Assembly (NCBI RefSeq): GCF_039523035.1
Contig: NZ_BAAAEN010000002.1
Span: 186,001-250,000 of the forward strand
DNA from: Pigmentiphaga daeguensis
GTDB lineage: Bacteria; Pseudomonadota; Gammaproteobacteria; Burkholderiales; Burkholderiaceae_B
Reading direction: 5' to 3'
Length of the DNA stretch: 64,000 nt
The notes under the pieces: model-generated
The model's input: only the letters and a program-made list of their open reading frames with translations
What the model was told of the DNA's origin: nothing
Database searches by the model: none
Made by a program: the position numbers and the translations under genes
Shown here: positions 17,388 to 25,099 of the stretch, piece by piece
Position numbering within the stretch: the stretch's first letter is position 1
How the letters are laid out: each line of letters opens with the position of its first letter

Positions 17388-17750
17388 TCAGGCCTTGCGG
17401 CTGAACAGGGCGCCCTTGATCTGGTCCAGCGAACGGCTGAGCGCCAGCGCTTCCTCGGACGGGATCTGCCGGATCACGTCCTGGGTGTCGCTGTCGATCA
17501 CCTTGACCACGACCTTGCCGCTGTCGTCGTCGATGCTGAAAGTCAGGTTGTGCGCCGCCAGCGGAACGAAGCGGTTGAAGGCGTCGACCGCGGCCCGCAG
17601 TTCCCCCACGTCCGGCACTTGAGCCGTGGCCGGCAGCGACGGGTCGAGCAGGTTGGTCGAGCCCGCGGGCGCGATGGGCCTGGCGGCCGACGCGGCGGCC
17701 GTTGCCAGGCTGCGCAGGTCGGCGGCGGTATCGATGGCGTTGATGCTCAT
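17388..17750 (-). CDS. flaG: FlaG-family flagellar protein
   Basis: This is a 120-residue protein with the FlaG domain: AVDAFNRFVPLAAHNLTFSI, DSGKVVVKVIDSDTQDVIRQ and a C-terminal EEALALSRSLDQIKGALF. FlaG proteins are found between fliC and fliD and affect filament length in some species; their molecular role is not settled. It is the first gene of the flaG-fliD-fliS-fliT group and is preceded by a good sigma-28 promoter. Confidence 0.9.
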   Translation of the reverse strand: MSINAIDTAADLRSLATAAASAARPIAPAGSTNLLDPSLPATAQVPDVGELRAAVDAFNRFVPLAAHNLTFSIDDDSGKVVVKVIDSDTQDVIRQIPSEEALALSRSLDQIKGALFSRKA

Positions 17751-17804
17751 GTGGGTTCCGTGGCGTTGAGGGGCGATGCCGCCGGGGGCGACGCGATACG
17801 TTGA

Positions 17805-17831
17805 TTAACGGGAAGGAGAAGGAAAACTTGA
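17805..17831 (-). promoter_or_regulatory. Sigma-28 (FliA) promoter for flaG-fliD-fliS-fliT
   Basis: Read on the minus strand the site is TCAAGTTT, an 11-nt spacer, then CCCGTTAA, against the FliA consensus TAAAGTTT-N11-GCCGATAA (seven of eight and six of eight matches). It ends about 55 nt before the flaG ATG and lies just downstream of the fliC terminators, so flaG is transcribed apart from fliC. Confidence 0.8.
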
Positions 17832-17866
17832 GGGAAGGGAGCTTGCCCGGGAGGATGGCCGCAAGC

Positions 17867-17926
17867 AAAAAAAAGCCCCCACGCTTGCCGCTACGCGGCG
17901 GCGCTGCCCCCCGAGGGGGCGCTTTT
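17867..17926. terminator. Bidirectional intrinsic terminator, distal to fliC
   Basis: An A-run (17867-17874) precedes GCCCCC, and GGGGGC at 17915-17920 is followed closely by a T-run, so the structure can work on both strands. A short internal hairpin GCCCCC-CGA-GGGGGC and the inner palindrome CCGCTACGCGG are also present. The GC-rich part resembles the tail module of the interspersed repeats. It backs up the terminator at 17950-17985. Confidence 0.75.
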
Positions 17927-17949
17927 TTGCCTTGGGGCGGCCCGGCGGC

Positions 17950-17985
17950 AAAAAAATCCCCGCCCGGCGCAAGGCGGGGCGGGGA
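17950..17985 (-). terminator. Rho-independent terminator of fliC
   Basis: On the minus strand the transcript would read CCCCGCC-loop-GGCGGGG followed by ATTTTTTT. It begins about 39 nt past the fliC stop at 18024, the place expected for the end of the abundant flagellin mRNA. Confidence 0.88.
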
Positions 17986-18023
17986 CGGCCGCCGGAAGGA
18001 AACCGGCGGAGGTGCCGCAATGC

Positions 18024-19439
18024 TTAGCCGCGGAGCAGCGTCAGCACGTTGTTGGGCAGCGAGTTGGCCTGTGCCAGCATCGCGGTGCCGGCCTGCTGCA
18101 GGATCTGGCCGCGGGTGAGCGCAGCGGTTTCCGACGCGAAGTCGGCGTCCTGGATGCGGCTGCGCGACGAGGACAGGTTCTCCGAGGTGGTTTCCAGGCT
18201 GGAGACCACCGAGGTGAAGCGGTTCTGGATCGCACCCAGCGAGGCGCGCGCGTCGCTGACCGTGGACAGGGCAGCGTCCAGCGCGGACAGGGCATTGGAG
18301 GCGCCGGCGACGGTCGAGATGTCGATGGCGTTCAGGGCGGTGCCGGTCTGGGTGATGGTGCCGGTCAGCGCGAAGGCGCCGGTGCTGCTGATCGAGCCGG
18401 TCACGCCGGTGGGAGCCTTGTACGAGACGTTCAGCGAAGCGCCCGTGGTGCCGGCGGCATCCAGGCCGAAGTCGGCCAGCGTGGAGCCGACGGCGGTGCC
18501 CAGCGTCAGGGCGCCGATCGTGATGTTGCGGCCGTCGGCGGCTTCGAGCTTCAGGCCCGAACCGGTGTCGATGGCACGCACGCCGGTGGTGGCCGATTGC
18601 GCGTTGATCGCGGTCAGGGCGTTTTCACGGTTGGTCGCGGCGTTGGTGGTGGCGGTCAGGTTGATCGTCAGGCCGTTCAGCGTGAAGCTGGCGGTGCCGG
18701 CGGTCGTGGTCGTGACCGCCGACGTGCCGGTGGCTTCGGTGGCGTTGGCGGTGACGCTCAGGCCGGCGATGCCTTGCGTGTTCAGGGCATTGGCGATGGC
18801 CTTGGCGTCGTTGGCGATGCTGCCCAGGTCGAACGTGCCGGCCGAACCGAAGGTGACGGTCTGCGCCGCGGCGGTATCGCTGGCGGTACCGATCGACAGG
18901 TTGGTCGCGTTGAAGCCGTTGTACTGGCCCAGCGTCGAGGCCCTGGCATCGGCGATGTTGGAGATGGTGATGGTCTGGCCGGCGTTGGCGCCGACCTGGA
19001 ATTTCTGGGCGGCGAACGAGCCGTCCAGCAGCTTGGTGCCGTTGAAGTCGGTGTCGCGGGCGACGCGATCGATTTCGGCGGTCAGCTCGGCCACTTCCTT
19101 CTGCAGCGAGGCGCGGTCATCGGCCGAGTTGGTCGAGTTGGCCGATTGCACGGCCAGCGTGCGGATGCGTTGCAGGTTGGTGCCGATCTGGCTCAGCGCG
19201 CCTTCGGCGGTCTGTGCCAGCGAGATGCCGTCGTTGGCGTTGCGCACGGCCTGGTTCAGGCCGTTGATCTGCGTGCTCATGCGCTCGGAAATGGCCAGGC
19301 CGGCGGCGTCGTCCTTGGCACTGTTGATGCGCAGGCCGGTCGACAGGCGCTGCAGGGCGGTGTTGACGGCGCTCTGCGAGCTGTTCAGGTTGCGCTGCGC
19401 GTTCAGCGAAGCGATGTTGGTGTTGATGACTTGTGCCAT
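18024..19439 (-). CDS. fliC: Flagellin
   Basis: This is the main filament protein, 471 residues. The conserved N-terminal D0/D1 region (AQVINTNIASLNAQRNLNSS, LSTGLRINSAKDDAAGLAIS) and C-terminal D1/D0 region (LGAIQNRFTSVVSSLETTSE, ending PNNVLTLLRG) flank a Thr/Ala/Gly-rich variable middle of about 230 residues that forms the outer surface. It is monocistronic: it has its own sigma-28 promoter at 19587-19614 and strong terminators downstream. FliS and FliD from the next operon serve its export and assembly. Confidence 0.98.
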   Translation of the reverse strand: MAQVINTNIASLNAQRNLNSSQSAVNTALQRLSTGLRINSAKDDAAGLAISERMSTQINGLNQAVRNANDGISLAQTAEGALSQIGTNLQRIRTLAVQSANSTNSADDRASLQKEVAELTAEIDRVARDTDFNGTKLLDGSFAAQKFQVGANAGQTITISNIADARASTLGQYNGFNATNLSIGTASDTAAAQTVTFGSAGTFDLGSIANDAKAIANALNTQGIAGLSVTANATEATGTSAVTTTTAGTASFTLNGLTINLTATTNAATNRENALTAINAQSATTGVRAIDTGSGLKLEAADGRNITIGALTLGTAVGSTLADFGLDAAGTTGASLNVSYKAPTGVTGSISSTGAFALTGTITQTGTALNAIDISTVAGASNALSALDAALSTVSDARASLGAIQNRFTSVVSSLETTSENLSSSRSRIQDADFASETAALTRGQILQQAGTAMLAQANSLPNNVLTLLRG

Positions 19440-19586
19440 GACCTATCTCCGTGAGGGTGAGTCATATGGTGTTTCAGGGAGGGGCCCTGGGGGCCCGACG
19501 ATGCATCCGCGGCTGGAGGTCCTTCCGCAATTGCGCCAGGGCCATCGCTGGCTGCATGCAATGCCGGCGTGGCCGCGTTGAGGCAA

Positions 19587-19614
19587 TTAACGGGGCGGCG
19601 ATTTGAAAACTTTA
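19587..19614 (-). promoter_or_regulatory. Sigma-28 (FliA) promoter of fliC
   Basis: On the minus strand TAAAGTTT (perfect -35) is followed after 12 nt by CCCGTTAA, six of eight matches to GCCGATAA. It lies about 148 nt before the fliC ATG, giving a long 5' leader. The leader (19440-19586) shows no other feature that I can name. Confidence 0.85.
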
Positions 19615-19697
19615 GGCGGGGAAGGGGGCGGGATGGAAAAAAATACCGCTAAAGTTTCGCCGCCGCGGTCCGATTGCGGGCGGTGCCGGAGCGGGCT

Positions 19698-20858
19698 TCA
19701 GGCCGGTGTTTCCAGCGTGAAGTAGAAGGTCGCGCCTTGTCCGGGCGCACTTTCGGCCCAGATCTGCCCGCCGTGGCGGTTGATGATGCGGCGGACGGTG
19801 GCCAGGCCGATGCCGGTGCCGGGAAAGTCGCAGGTGCGGTGGAAGCGCTGGAAGGCGCCGAACATGCGTTCGGCGTTCTGCGCATCGAAGCCGGCGCCGT
19901 TGTCGCGTACGAAATAGATGGTGCTGTTGCCACGCAGGAGGCTGCCGAACTGGATGTGGGCCTCGGCCCGCTTGCCGGTGAATTTCCAGGCATTGCCCAG
20001 CAGGTTGTCCAGCACGATGCGCATGAGCCCGGCATCGCACTCGGCCAGCGCCGAGGCGGGCAGTTCGTACTCGACCTGGCGGTCGGGCTGGCTGCGGCGC
20101 AGGCTGGCCAGGACCTCGCGAGCGATGGCCGCCAGGTCGACCCGGGCCTTGAGCAGGCTGCTCTGGTTGATGCGGGCGAGCTGAAGCAGGTCGCCGATCA
20201 GGTCCTCCATGCGCTGTGCGTTGTCCACGATGTGCCGCAGGTGCTTGGCGTCGGTTTCGTTGGCCTGGCCGGCCAGCCCGCGCTCGAGCAGCCCGGCGAA
20301 GCCGGCGATCTGGCGCAGCGGCGCGCGCAGGTCATGGGAGACGGAGTACGAGAAGGCTTCCAGTTCCTCGTTGATCACGCTCAGCAGGTGGGTGCGCTGG
20401 GCCACCCGCTTTTCGAGTTCGTTCTGGATGCGGCGGGCGGCTTCCTGCTGTTCCATGTGCTGCGTGATGTCCTGCGCGTAGCCGGACACGGCGATCGACT
20501 CGCCCTCGTCGTTGCACAGGCAGCTCATCTGGATCTCGAACCAGCGCGGCTCGCCCTTTACCGTCCAGATCTGCTCGAAGCGCTTGCGCGTGCGGGATTC
20601 CAGCAGTTGCCGATGGCGTAGCGCGTGGACGCGGGCGATCGAGGCAGGCATGAGCTCTTCCATGGCCTTGCCCAGGCAGTCTGCCGCCCGGGCGATGCCG
20701 AGCATGTCGGCGTAGGCCTGGGAGACGTACCGGTAGCGGCCTTCCCGGTCCACGACCCAGGTGGCGACCGGGAGCGATTCCAGCGCGGCTTCCAGCAGGG
20801 CATGGTCGTTCCCGGCCAAGCTCGCTACCTGCTGGATGGGTGGAACCGCATTTCGCAT
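19698..20858 (-). CDS. Orphan PAS-domain sensor histidine kinase
   Basis: This is a 386-residue soluble kinase. A PAS domain fills about residues 20-135 (ALESLPVATWVVDREGRYRY, then a PAC-type end VSGYAQDITQHMEQQEAA). A short coiled coil leads to a HisKA domain with His175 in FSYSVSHDLRAPLRQI and an ATPase domain with DNLLGNAWKF, VRDNGAGFD and FPGTGIGLATV. No membrane helix or adjacent response regulator is present. The FSYSVSHDLRAPL type is common in phytochrome-like and other soluble kinases. Its place between fliC and flhDC suggests, without proof, a role in motility control. Confidence 0.85.
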   Translation of the reverse strand: MRNAVPPIQQVASLAGNDHALLEAALESLPVATWVVDREGRYRYVSQAYADMLGIARAADCLGKAMEELMPASIARVHALRHRQLLESRTRKRFEQIWTVKGEPRWFEIQMSCLCNDEGESIAVSGYAQDITQHMEQQEAARRIQNELEKRVAQRTHLLSVINEELEAFSYSVSHDLRAPLRQIAGFAGLLERGLAGQANETDAKHLRHIVDNAQRMEDLIGDLLQLARINQSSLLKARVDLAAIAREVLASLRRSQPDRQVEYELPASALAECDAGLMRIVLDNLLGNAWKFTGKRAEAHIQFGSLLRGNSTIYFVRDNGAGFDAQNAERMFGAFQRFHRTCDFPGTGIGLATVRRIINRHGGQIWAESAPGQGATFYFTLETPA

Positions 20859-20892
20859 TTACGTGTTCAAATGAAACAAGTGATACAAAATC

Positions 20893-20911
20893 TGTAAGAA
20901 AAATTCTTACA
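20893..20911. promoter_or_regulatory. Operator-like palindrome upstream of flhDC
   Basis: TGTAAGAA and TTCTTACA form a perfect 8-bp inverted repeat with a 3-nt centre, in the AT-rich 222-nt region between the kinase (divergent) and flhD. The half-site ATTCTTA fits the heptad (T/A)TTC(C/T)TA described for BvgA in Bordetella, whose BvgAS system represses flhDC; that link is inference. Further down, CAATA/TATTG (near 20979-20995) is another short inverted repeat. Confidence 0.5.
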
Positions 20912-21080
20912 TGCGGAGTTTACCTAAGCAGACGCGAATTCCAGCGGGGTTCCAATGCCAATTTGGTAACAAGTGTCCAATAATTTACATATTGAATTGG
21001 TCCCTGCGCCGGCGGAAATAGCCGGCCAGGATACTTGTTTTTTCTTTCCCGTTTGCGGGATTACCCTGAAAGGAATCGCG

Positions 21081-21458
21081 ATGACTCAAGTTTGCGACGT
21101 GGTCGATGTGGACGTATCGGCTCCCCAGGCCGCGACTTCCCCCATGTCCCGGCTGAGCGAAGAGATCCGCGATGCCAATCTGACCTATCTCATGCTGGCG
21201 CAGCAGATGCTGCGGGTCGATCGCAGCGAGGCGCTCTATCGCCTGGGCATCACGAGCGAGGTGGCCGATATCCTTTCTTCGCTGACCACGGCCCAGTTGC
21301 TCAAGATCGCCGGCTCCAGCATGCTGCTCGCCCGATTCCGCTTCGACGACTCGCTGGTCTGGAACCTGCTGTCCTCGCCCAAGCGCGACGATGTTTCCCC
21401 CCGTATCCATGCCGCCATTCTGATGGCCGGACGTACCGCCGCGATGGCCGCATCCTGA
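21081..21458 (+). CDS. flhD: Flagellar master regulator subunit FlhD
   Basis: FlhD with FlhC forms the FlhD4C2 activator that switches on the early flagellar operons. The conserved core is LSEEIRDANLTYLMLAQQML, RLGITSEVADILSSLTTAQL and the C-terminal RFRFDDSLVWNLLSS. The ATG at 21081 is set by AAAGGA six bases upstream (125 residues); the frame is open back to 20973, but that part is AT-rich leader with no family similarity. It is followed by flhC after 36 nt. The leader contains an operator-like palindrome. Confidence 0.95.
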   Translation: MTQVCDVVDVDVSAPQAATSPMSRLSEEIRDANLTYLMLAQQMLRVDRSEALYRLGITSEVADILSSLTTAQLLKIAGSSMLLARFRFDDSLVWNLLSSPKRDDVSPRIHAAILMAGRTAAMAAS

Positions 21459-21494
21459 GCCACGCCATGTCTTGCAGCAGTATCCGGAGGCAGC

Positions 21495-22052
21495 ATGGCT
21501 CGCGCTAAGAGCGTGCTGTCCGAGGCGCGCCAGATCGAGATCGCGTCCGAACTCATCCGCCTCGATGCCCGGTTGCAGGTGCTCGAGGCGGAGGTGCAGC
21601 TGTCGCGCGAGCGCCTGCTGCGCCTGTACCGCGAGATCCGCGGAAAATCTCCCCCCAAGGGCATGCTGCCGTTTTCCACGGACTGGTTCATGACCTGGCA
21701 GCCCAACATCCACGCTTCGCTGTTCATGAACATCCACCGCCACCAGGTGGGCCTGGACGACGCGACGGCGGTCGAGGCGCTGATCCGTGCCTATCGCCTG
21801 TACCGGGAGCAGATCGGGCAACTGGGCCTGCCCGAGGTCCTGTCGATCACGCGGGCCTGGCGCCTGACCCGGTTCTTCGACGCCGGCATGCTGGGCATGA
21901 CGGCCTGCACCTGCTGCGGCGGCGAATTCGTCACCCATACCTTCGAGCTGGCCCACCAGTACGTCTGCGGGCTTTGCCACATGCCGTCCCGCGCCGGCAA
22001 GACCCGGCGCACGGCCAACGCCGCGCAGGCCGCCAAGGCGGCCCCCCGCTGA
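21495..22052 (+). CDS. flhC: Flagellar master regulator subunit FlhC
   Basis: FlhC is the zinc-containing DNA-binding partner of FlhD. The 185-residue protein has the FlhC core (SVLSEARQIEIASELIRLDA, PFSTDWFMTWQPNIHASLF) and the four zinc-ligand cysteines in CTCCGGEF and CGLC. The ATG follows GGAGG. The Ala/Lys-rich tail is variable in the family. The flhDC pair sits directly before motA and a sigma-28 promoter begins 25 nt after the flhC stop, so the motor operon is separately controlled. Confidence 0.96.
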   Translation: MARAKSVLSEARQIEIASELIRLDARLQVLEAEVQLSRERLLRLYREIRGKSPPKGMLPFSTDWFMTWQPNIHASLFMNIHRHQVGLDDATAVEALIRAYRLYREQIGQLGLPEVLSITRAWRLTRFFDAGMLGMTACTCCGGEFVTHTFELAHQYVCGLCHMPSRAGKTRRTANAAQAAKAAPR

Positions 22053-22076
22053 TGCCGGCCACGGGAGCTTCCGCTC

Positions 22077-22103
22077 TCAAGTTTTGTTTTTGCCGGCCGA
22101 AAA
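22077..22103 (+). promoter_or_regulatory. Sigma-28 (FliA) promoter for motA-motB and downstream genes
   Basis: TCAAGTTT, an 11-nt spacer and GCCGAAAA each match seven of eight positions of the FliA consensus. The site begins 25 nt after the flhC stop and lies about 200 nt before the motA ATG. Repeat copy 2 (22217-22296) therefore falls inside the leader of this transcript. Confidence 0.85.
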
Positions 22104-22216
22104 CCCGTTCATGGCTTCGCGCAATGTGCCACCGAAGCCTGATTGCCCCACGCACGTCGTTCCCCAGACTCCTGGCCCGGCAAGGCCCCGATGCTCCGCA
22201 TCGAGGCCCTTTGCCC

Positions 22217-22296
22217 AGACCCAGGATGCGGTGGATCCGGCTCCGCCGGTCCACCCGCATCGCCCCCTGGGGGGCGCGCGAAGCGCGTAGGGCGGG
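22217..22296. repeat. Interspersed palindromic repeat, copy 2 (motA leader)
   Basis: This is a single A-type unit: AGACCCAGG, the 37-nt hairpin core (GATGCGGTGGATCCGGC on the left arm), the CCCCCTGGGGGG block, GCGCG-AA-GCGCG and a tail AGGGCGGG in which the usual G-run carries one C. It ends eight bases before the motA ATG, so its tail could serve as, or mask, the ribosome site. Confidence 0.9.
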
Positions 22297-22304
22297 ACAT
22301 CCAC

Positions 22305-23165
22305 ATGCTCGTCATCATCGGCTACATCATCGTTGGGGCGTCTGTGCTGGGCGGATATGCCATGCATGGCGGCTCGCTGGGCGCGCTGTTCCAGCCGTTC
22401 GAACTCGTCATCATCGCCGGCGCGGCCCTGGGCGCGTTCGTGTGCGGCAACTCCAGCAAGGTAGTGCGGGCGACGCTGAAGGCGCTGCCGACCACGCTGC
22501 ACGGCTCGCGCTTCACCAAGCAGCGCTACCTCGACCTGCTGGCGCTGCTGTACGAGATCCTGAACCGGGTGCGGCGCGAAGGCCTGATGTCCATCGAGGC
22601 CGACGTCGAGGAGCCCCACAACAGTCCGTTGTTCCAGAAATACCCCGCGCTGGTGGCCGACGAGCACCTGGTCGAGTTCGTGACCGACTACCTGCGGCTG
22701 ATGGTAAGCGGCAACCTGAATCCGCTGGAGCTGGAAGCCCTGATGGACCAGGAAATCGACACCCACCACCAGGAGGCCAGCGTGCCGGCGCATGCCATCC
22801 AGCGTATCGCCGACGGGCTGCCGGCCTTCGGCATCGTCGCCGCGGTCATGGGCGTGGTCAACGTGATGGGATCGGTGGGCGAGCCGCCGGCCGTGCTGGG
22901 CGCCAAGATCGGGGCGGCGCTGGTCGGCACCTTCGTCGGCATCCTGCTGGCCTACGGCATCGTCGGTCCGCTGGCCTCGGTGCTGGAGCAGAAGGTAAGC
23001 GAAAGCAGCAAGCAGCTCGAATGCATCAAGGTGGCCCTGCTGGCGAGCCTGAACGGCTATGCGCCCGCGCTGGCCGTGGAGTTCGGCCGCAAGGTGCTGT
23101 TCTCGACCGAGCGTCCCACGTTCGGCGAGCTGGAGGACACGGTGCGGGGCAAGTCCGCGGCATGA
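22305..23165 (+). CDS. motA: Flagellar motor stator protein MotA
   Basis: MotA is the proton-channel stator subunit that rotates against FliG. The 286-residue product has the four-helix layout: LVIIGYIIVGASVLGGYAMH, then PFELVIIAGAALGAFVCGN, the cytoplasmic loop with FQKYPALVADEHLVEFVTDY, and two C-terminal helices (FGIVAAVMGVVNVMGSV, IGAALVGTFVGILLAYGIV). The ATG at 22305 gives the standard N-terminus; the longer open frame upstream only reads through the repeat. It is followed by motB after 23 nt. Confidence 0.96.
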   Translation: MLVIIGYIIVGASVLGGYAMHGGSLGALFQPFELVIIAGAALGAFVCGNSSKVVRATLKALPTTLHGSRFTKQRYLDLLALLYEILNRVRREGLMSIEADVEEPHNSPLFQKYPALVADEHLVEFVTDYLRLMVSGNLNPLELEALMDQEIDTHHQEASVPAHAIQRIADGLPAFGIVAAVMGVVNVMGSVGEPPAVLGAKIGAALVGTFVGILLAYGIVGPLASVLEQKVSESSKQLECIKVALLASLNGYAPALAVEFGRKVLFSTERPTFGELEDTVRGKSAA

Positions 23166-23188
23166 CGGCACGGTAGGGAGTCGCGATC

Positions 23189-24097
23189 ATGGCAGGCAAG
23201 GACGGCGCAGCGCCGATCATCATCAGGCGGTCCCGCAAGCGGGCCGGCAAGGCCCATGGCGCGGGCATGTGGAAGATCGCCTATGCGGACTTCGTCACCG
23301 CCATGATGGCCTTCTTCCTGCTGATGTGGCTGCTGACGACGTCGGCCCAGGCCGACCTGGAGGGCATCTCCGAATATTTCCGTACGCCCCTGCGCGTGGC
23401 GGTCACGTCCGGGAGCGTGGCGGGCGATCCGGTCAGCGTGCTGACGGGCGGCCAGCATGTGAGTCCCCGCATCACGCCCCAGCGCCGGGCCAGCGACGAA
23501 GAGCAGGAGGCCCGCGAGCGCCGCAAGCTGGAGGGCCTGAAATCCGAACTCGAGAGCCTGATCTTCACGCAGCCCACGCTGACCCAGTTCAAGGACCAGA
23601 TCCTGCTGGATTTCACCGACGAGGGGCTGCGGATCCAGATCGTGGACGAGAAGAACCGGCCCATGTTCGATACCGGCAAGACCGTGCTGAAGGACTACAG
23701 CCGCGTCATCCTGGACGAGCTGGCCCGCGTGCTGAACGGCGTCGAGAACAAGATCTCGATTTCGGGCCATACCGACTCGACGCCCTATGCCGGCGGCAAT
23801 GGCGGCTACAGCAATTGGGAACTCTCGGCCGACCGCGCCAATGCGGCACGGCGCGAAATGCTGACCGCCGGGATGCAGGAGGACAAGGCGTTGCGCGTGG
23901 TCGGGCTGTCCGACTCCGTGCCCTTCAACCGTGCCGACATGAAGGCGGCCGAGAACCGGCGCATCAGCATCGTGGTGCTGAACAAGCGCAGCGAGGAATT
24001 TCTCAAGAAAGGCGGCGTTTATGTCGATGTACCCGCCATTCCCGGCAGGTTGAACGACGGGACGCCGTTGCGGGTGTCCGCTCTGGAATCGCAATGA
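23189..24097 (+). CDS. motB: Flagellar motor stator protein MotB
   Basis: MotB anchors the stator to peptidoglycan and forms the ion channel with MotA. The 302-residue product has one membrane helix carrying the essential proton-binding Asp34 (WKIAYADFVTAMMAFFLLMW) and a plug/linker region. Its C-terminal OmpA-like peptidoglycan-binding domain contains ISGHTDSTPYAGG, NWELSADRANAARREM and ENRRISIVVL. The Asp indicates a proton-driven motor. It lies between motA and cheV in the same orientation. Confidence 0.96.
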   Translation: MAGKDGAAPIIIRRSRKRAGKAHGAGMWKIAYADFVTAMMAFFLLMWLLTTSAQADLEGISEYFRTPLRVAVTSGSVAGDPVSVLTGGQHVSPRITPQRRASDEEQEARERRKLEGLKSELESLIFTQPTLTQFKDQILLDFTDEGLRIQIVDEKNRPMFDTGKTVLKDYSRVILDELARVLNGVENKISISGHTDSTPYAGGNGGYSNWELSADRANAARREMLTAGMQEDKALRVVGLSDSVPFNRADMKAAENRRISIVVLNKRSEEFLKKGGVYVDVPAIPGRLNDGTPLRVSALESQ

Positions 24098-24136
24098 TCA
24101 CTGGGCCGGCTTGGGCCGGCCGGTATGGAGGATGCT

Positions 24137-25099
24137 ATGGGTGCCGGTGACAATCGGTTGATGGAAATGGTGGACGAGAAGGCCCGGCTGGCCGGTTCCA
24201 ACAAGATGGAGCTGCTGCTGTTCTCGCTGGGGGGCAGCGAGGTCTTCGGCATCAACGTGTTCAAGGTGCGCGAAGTGTGCGAGACGATTCCGATCACCCG
24301 CACGCCGAACGTGCCGCGCGGGGTGGAGGGCATCATTTCGCTGCGCGGCGCGATCCTGCCGGTCATCGATCTGGCCACCACGATCAACATGAAGGTCGAC
24401 GCGCCGCGCACCAAGCTGCTGATCACCGAGTTCTCCAGCCATACGCAGGCCTTTCTCGTGGCGGACGTGGACCGCATCGTGCGCATCGACTGGGACAAGG
24501 TCAAGTCGCCGCAGTCCATGCCATCGAACAACACGTCGTTCATGACGGCGCTGACCGAGCTGGCCGATGGCAAGCTGGTTTCCATCCTGGACGTCGAGCA
24601 GATCCTGGCCTCGGTCATCGGCGAGGACAAGATCCCGTCCGAGATCCAGCAGGTCGATGCCGACATCAAGGCGAACGTGTTCTTTGCCGACGATTCCTCG
24701 CTGGCGCGCAAGAAGATCACGGAGGTGCTGGACCGGATGGGGCTGCCGCACCAGCATGCCACCAACGGCGCGGACGCCTGGGACAAGCTCAAGGGCATCG
24801 CGGCCCGGGCCGAGGCCGAGAAGCTGCCGCTCGACCTGATGCTGGGGCTGATCCTGGTCGATGCCGAGATGCCCGAGATGGACGGCTACGTGCTGACCCG
24901 CCACATCAAGTCCGATCCCCGCTTCGCGAAGATTCCCGTCGTGATGCATTCGTCGCTGTCGTCGGTCGCCAACAAGAAGCTCGGGCAGCAGGTGGGCGTC
25001 GATGCCTATGTCGCGAAATTCCACCCCTCGGAACTGGCTAGTATGATCGCCGCTCAACTCACACACATCAAGGCCAGAAAGGGAGCAAATGAAGCCTGA
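24137..25099 (+). CDS. cheV: Chemotaxis coupling protein CheV (CheW domain plus receiver)
   Basis: CheV couples receptors to CheA through a CheW-like domain and carries a receiver that can be phosphorylated by CheA. The CheW-like domain spans about residues 15-165 (ELLLFSLGGSEVFGINVFKV, ISLRGAILPVIDLA). The receiver spans about 180-310, with the acidic pair in FFADDSSLARKKI, phospho-Asp242 in LILVDAEMPEMDG and a Lys near KFHPSE. The ATG at 24137 has GGAGG five bases upstream and is chosen over the ATG at 24125, which overlaps that site. No cheW gene is present in the window, so CheV may do that job here. It overlaps cheY by 11 nt. Confidence 0.93.
   Translation: MGAGDNRLMEMVDEKARLAGSNKMELLLFSLGGSEVFGINVFKVREVCETIPITRTPNVPRGVEGIISLRGAILPVIDLATTINMKVDAPRTKLLITEFSSHTQAFLVADVDRIVRIDWDKVKSPQSMPSNNTSFMTALTELADGKLVSILDVEQILASVIGEDKIPSEIQQVDADIKANVFFADDSSLARKKITEVLDRMGLPHQHATNGADAWDKLKGIAARAEAEKLPLDLMLGLILVDAEMPEMDGYVLTRHIKSDPRFAKIPVVMHSSLSSVANKKLGQQVGVDAYVAKFHPSELASMIAAQLTHIKARKGANEA

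Noticed and set aside
20973..21080. Upstream extension of flhD from an ATG at 20973
   Set aside because: The added residues resemble no FlhD, the DNA is the AT-rich regulatory region, and the ATG at 21081 has a proper ribosome site.
23189..24097. MotB as a plain OmpA-family lipoprotein
   Set aside because: The membrane helix with Asp34, the adjacent motA and the flagellar context identify it as the stator subunit.
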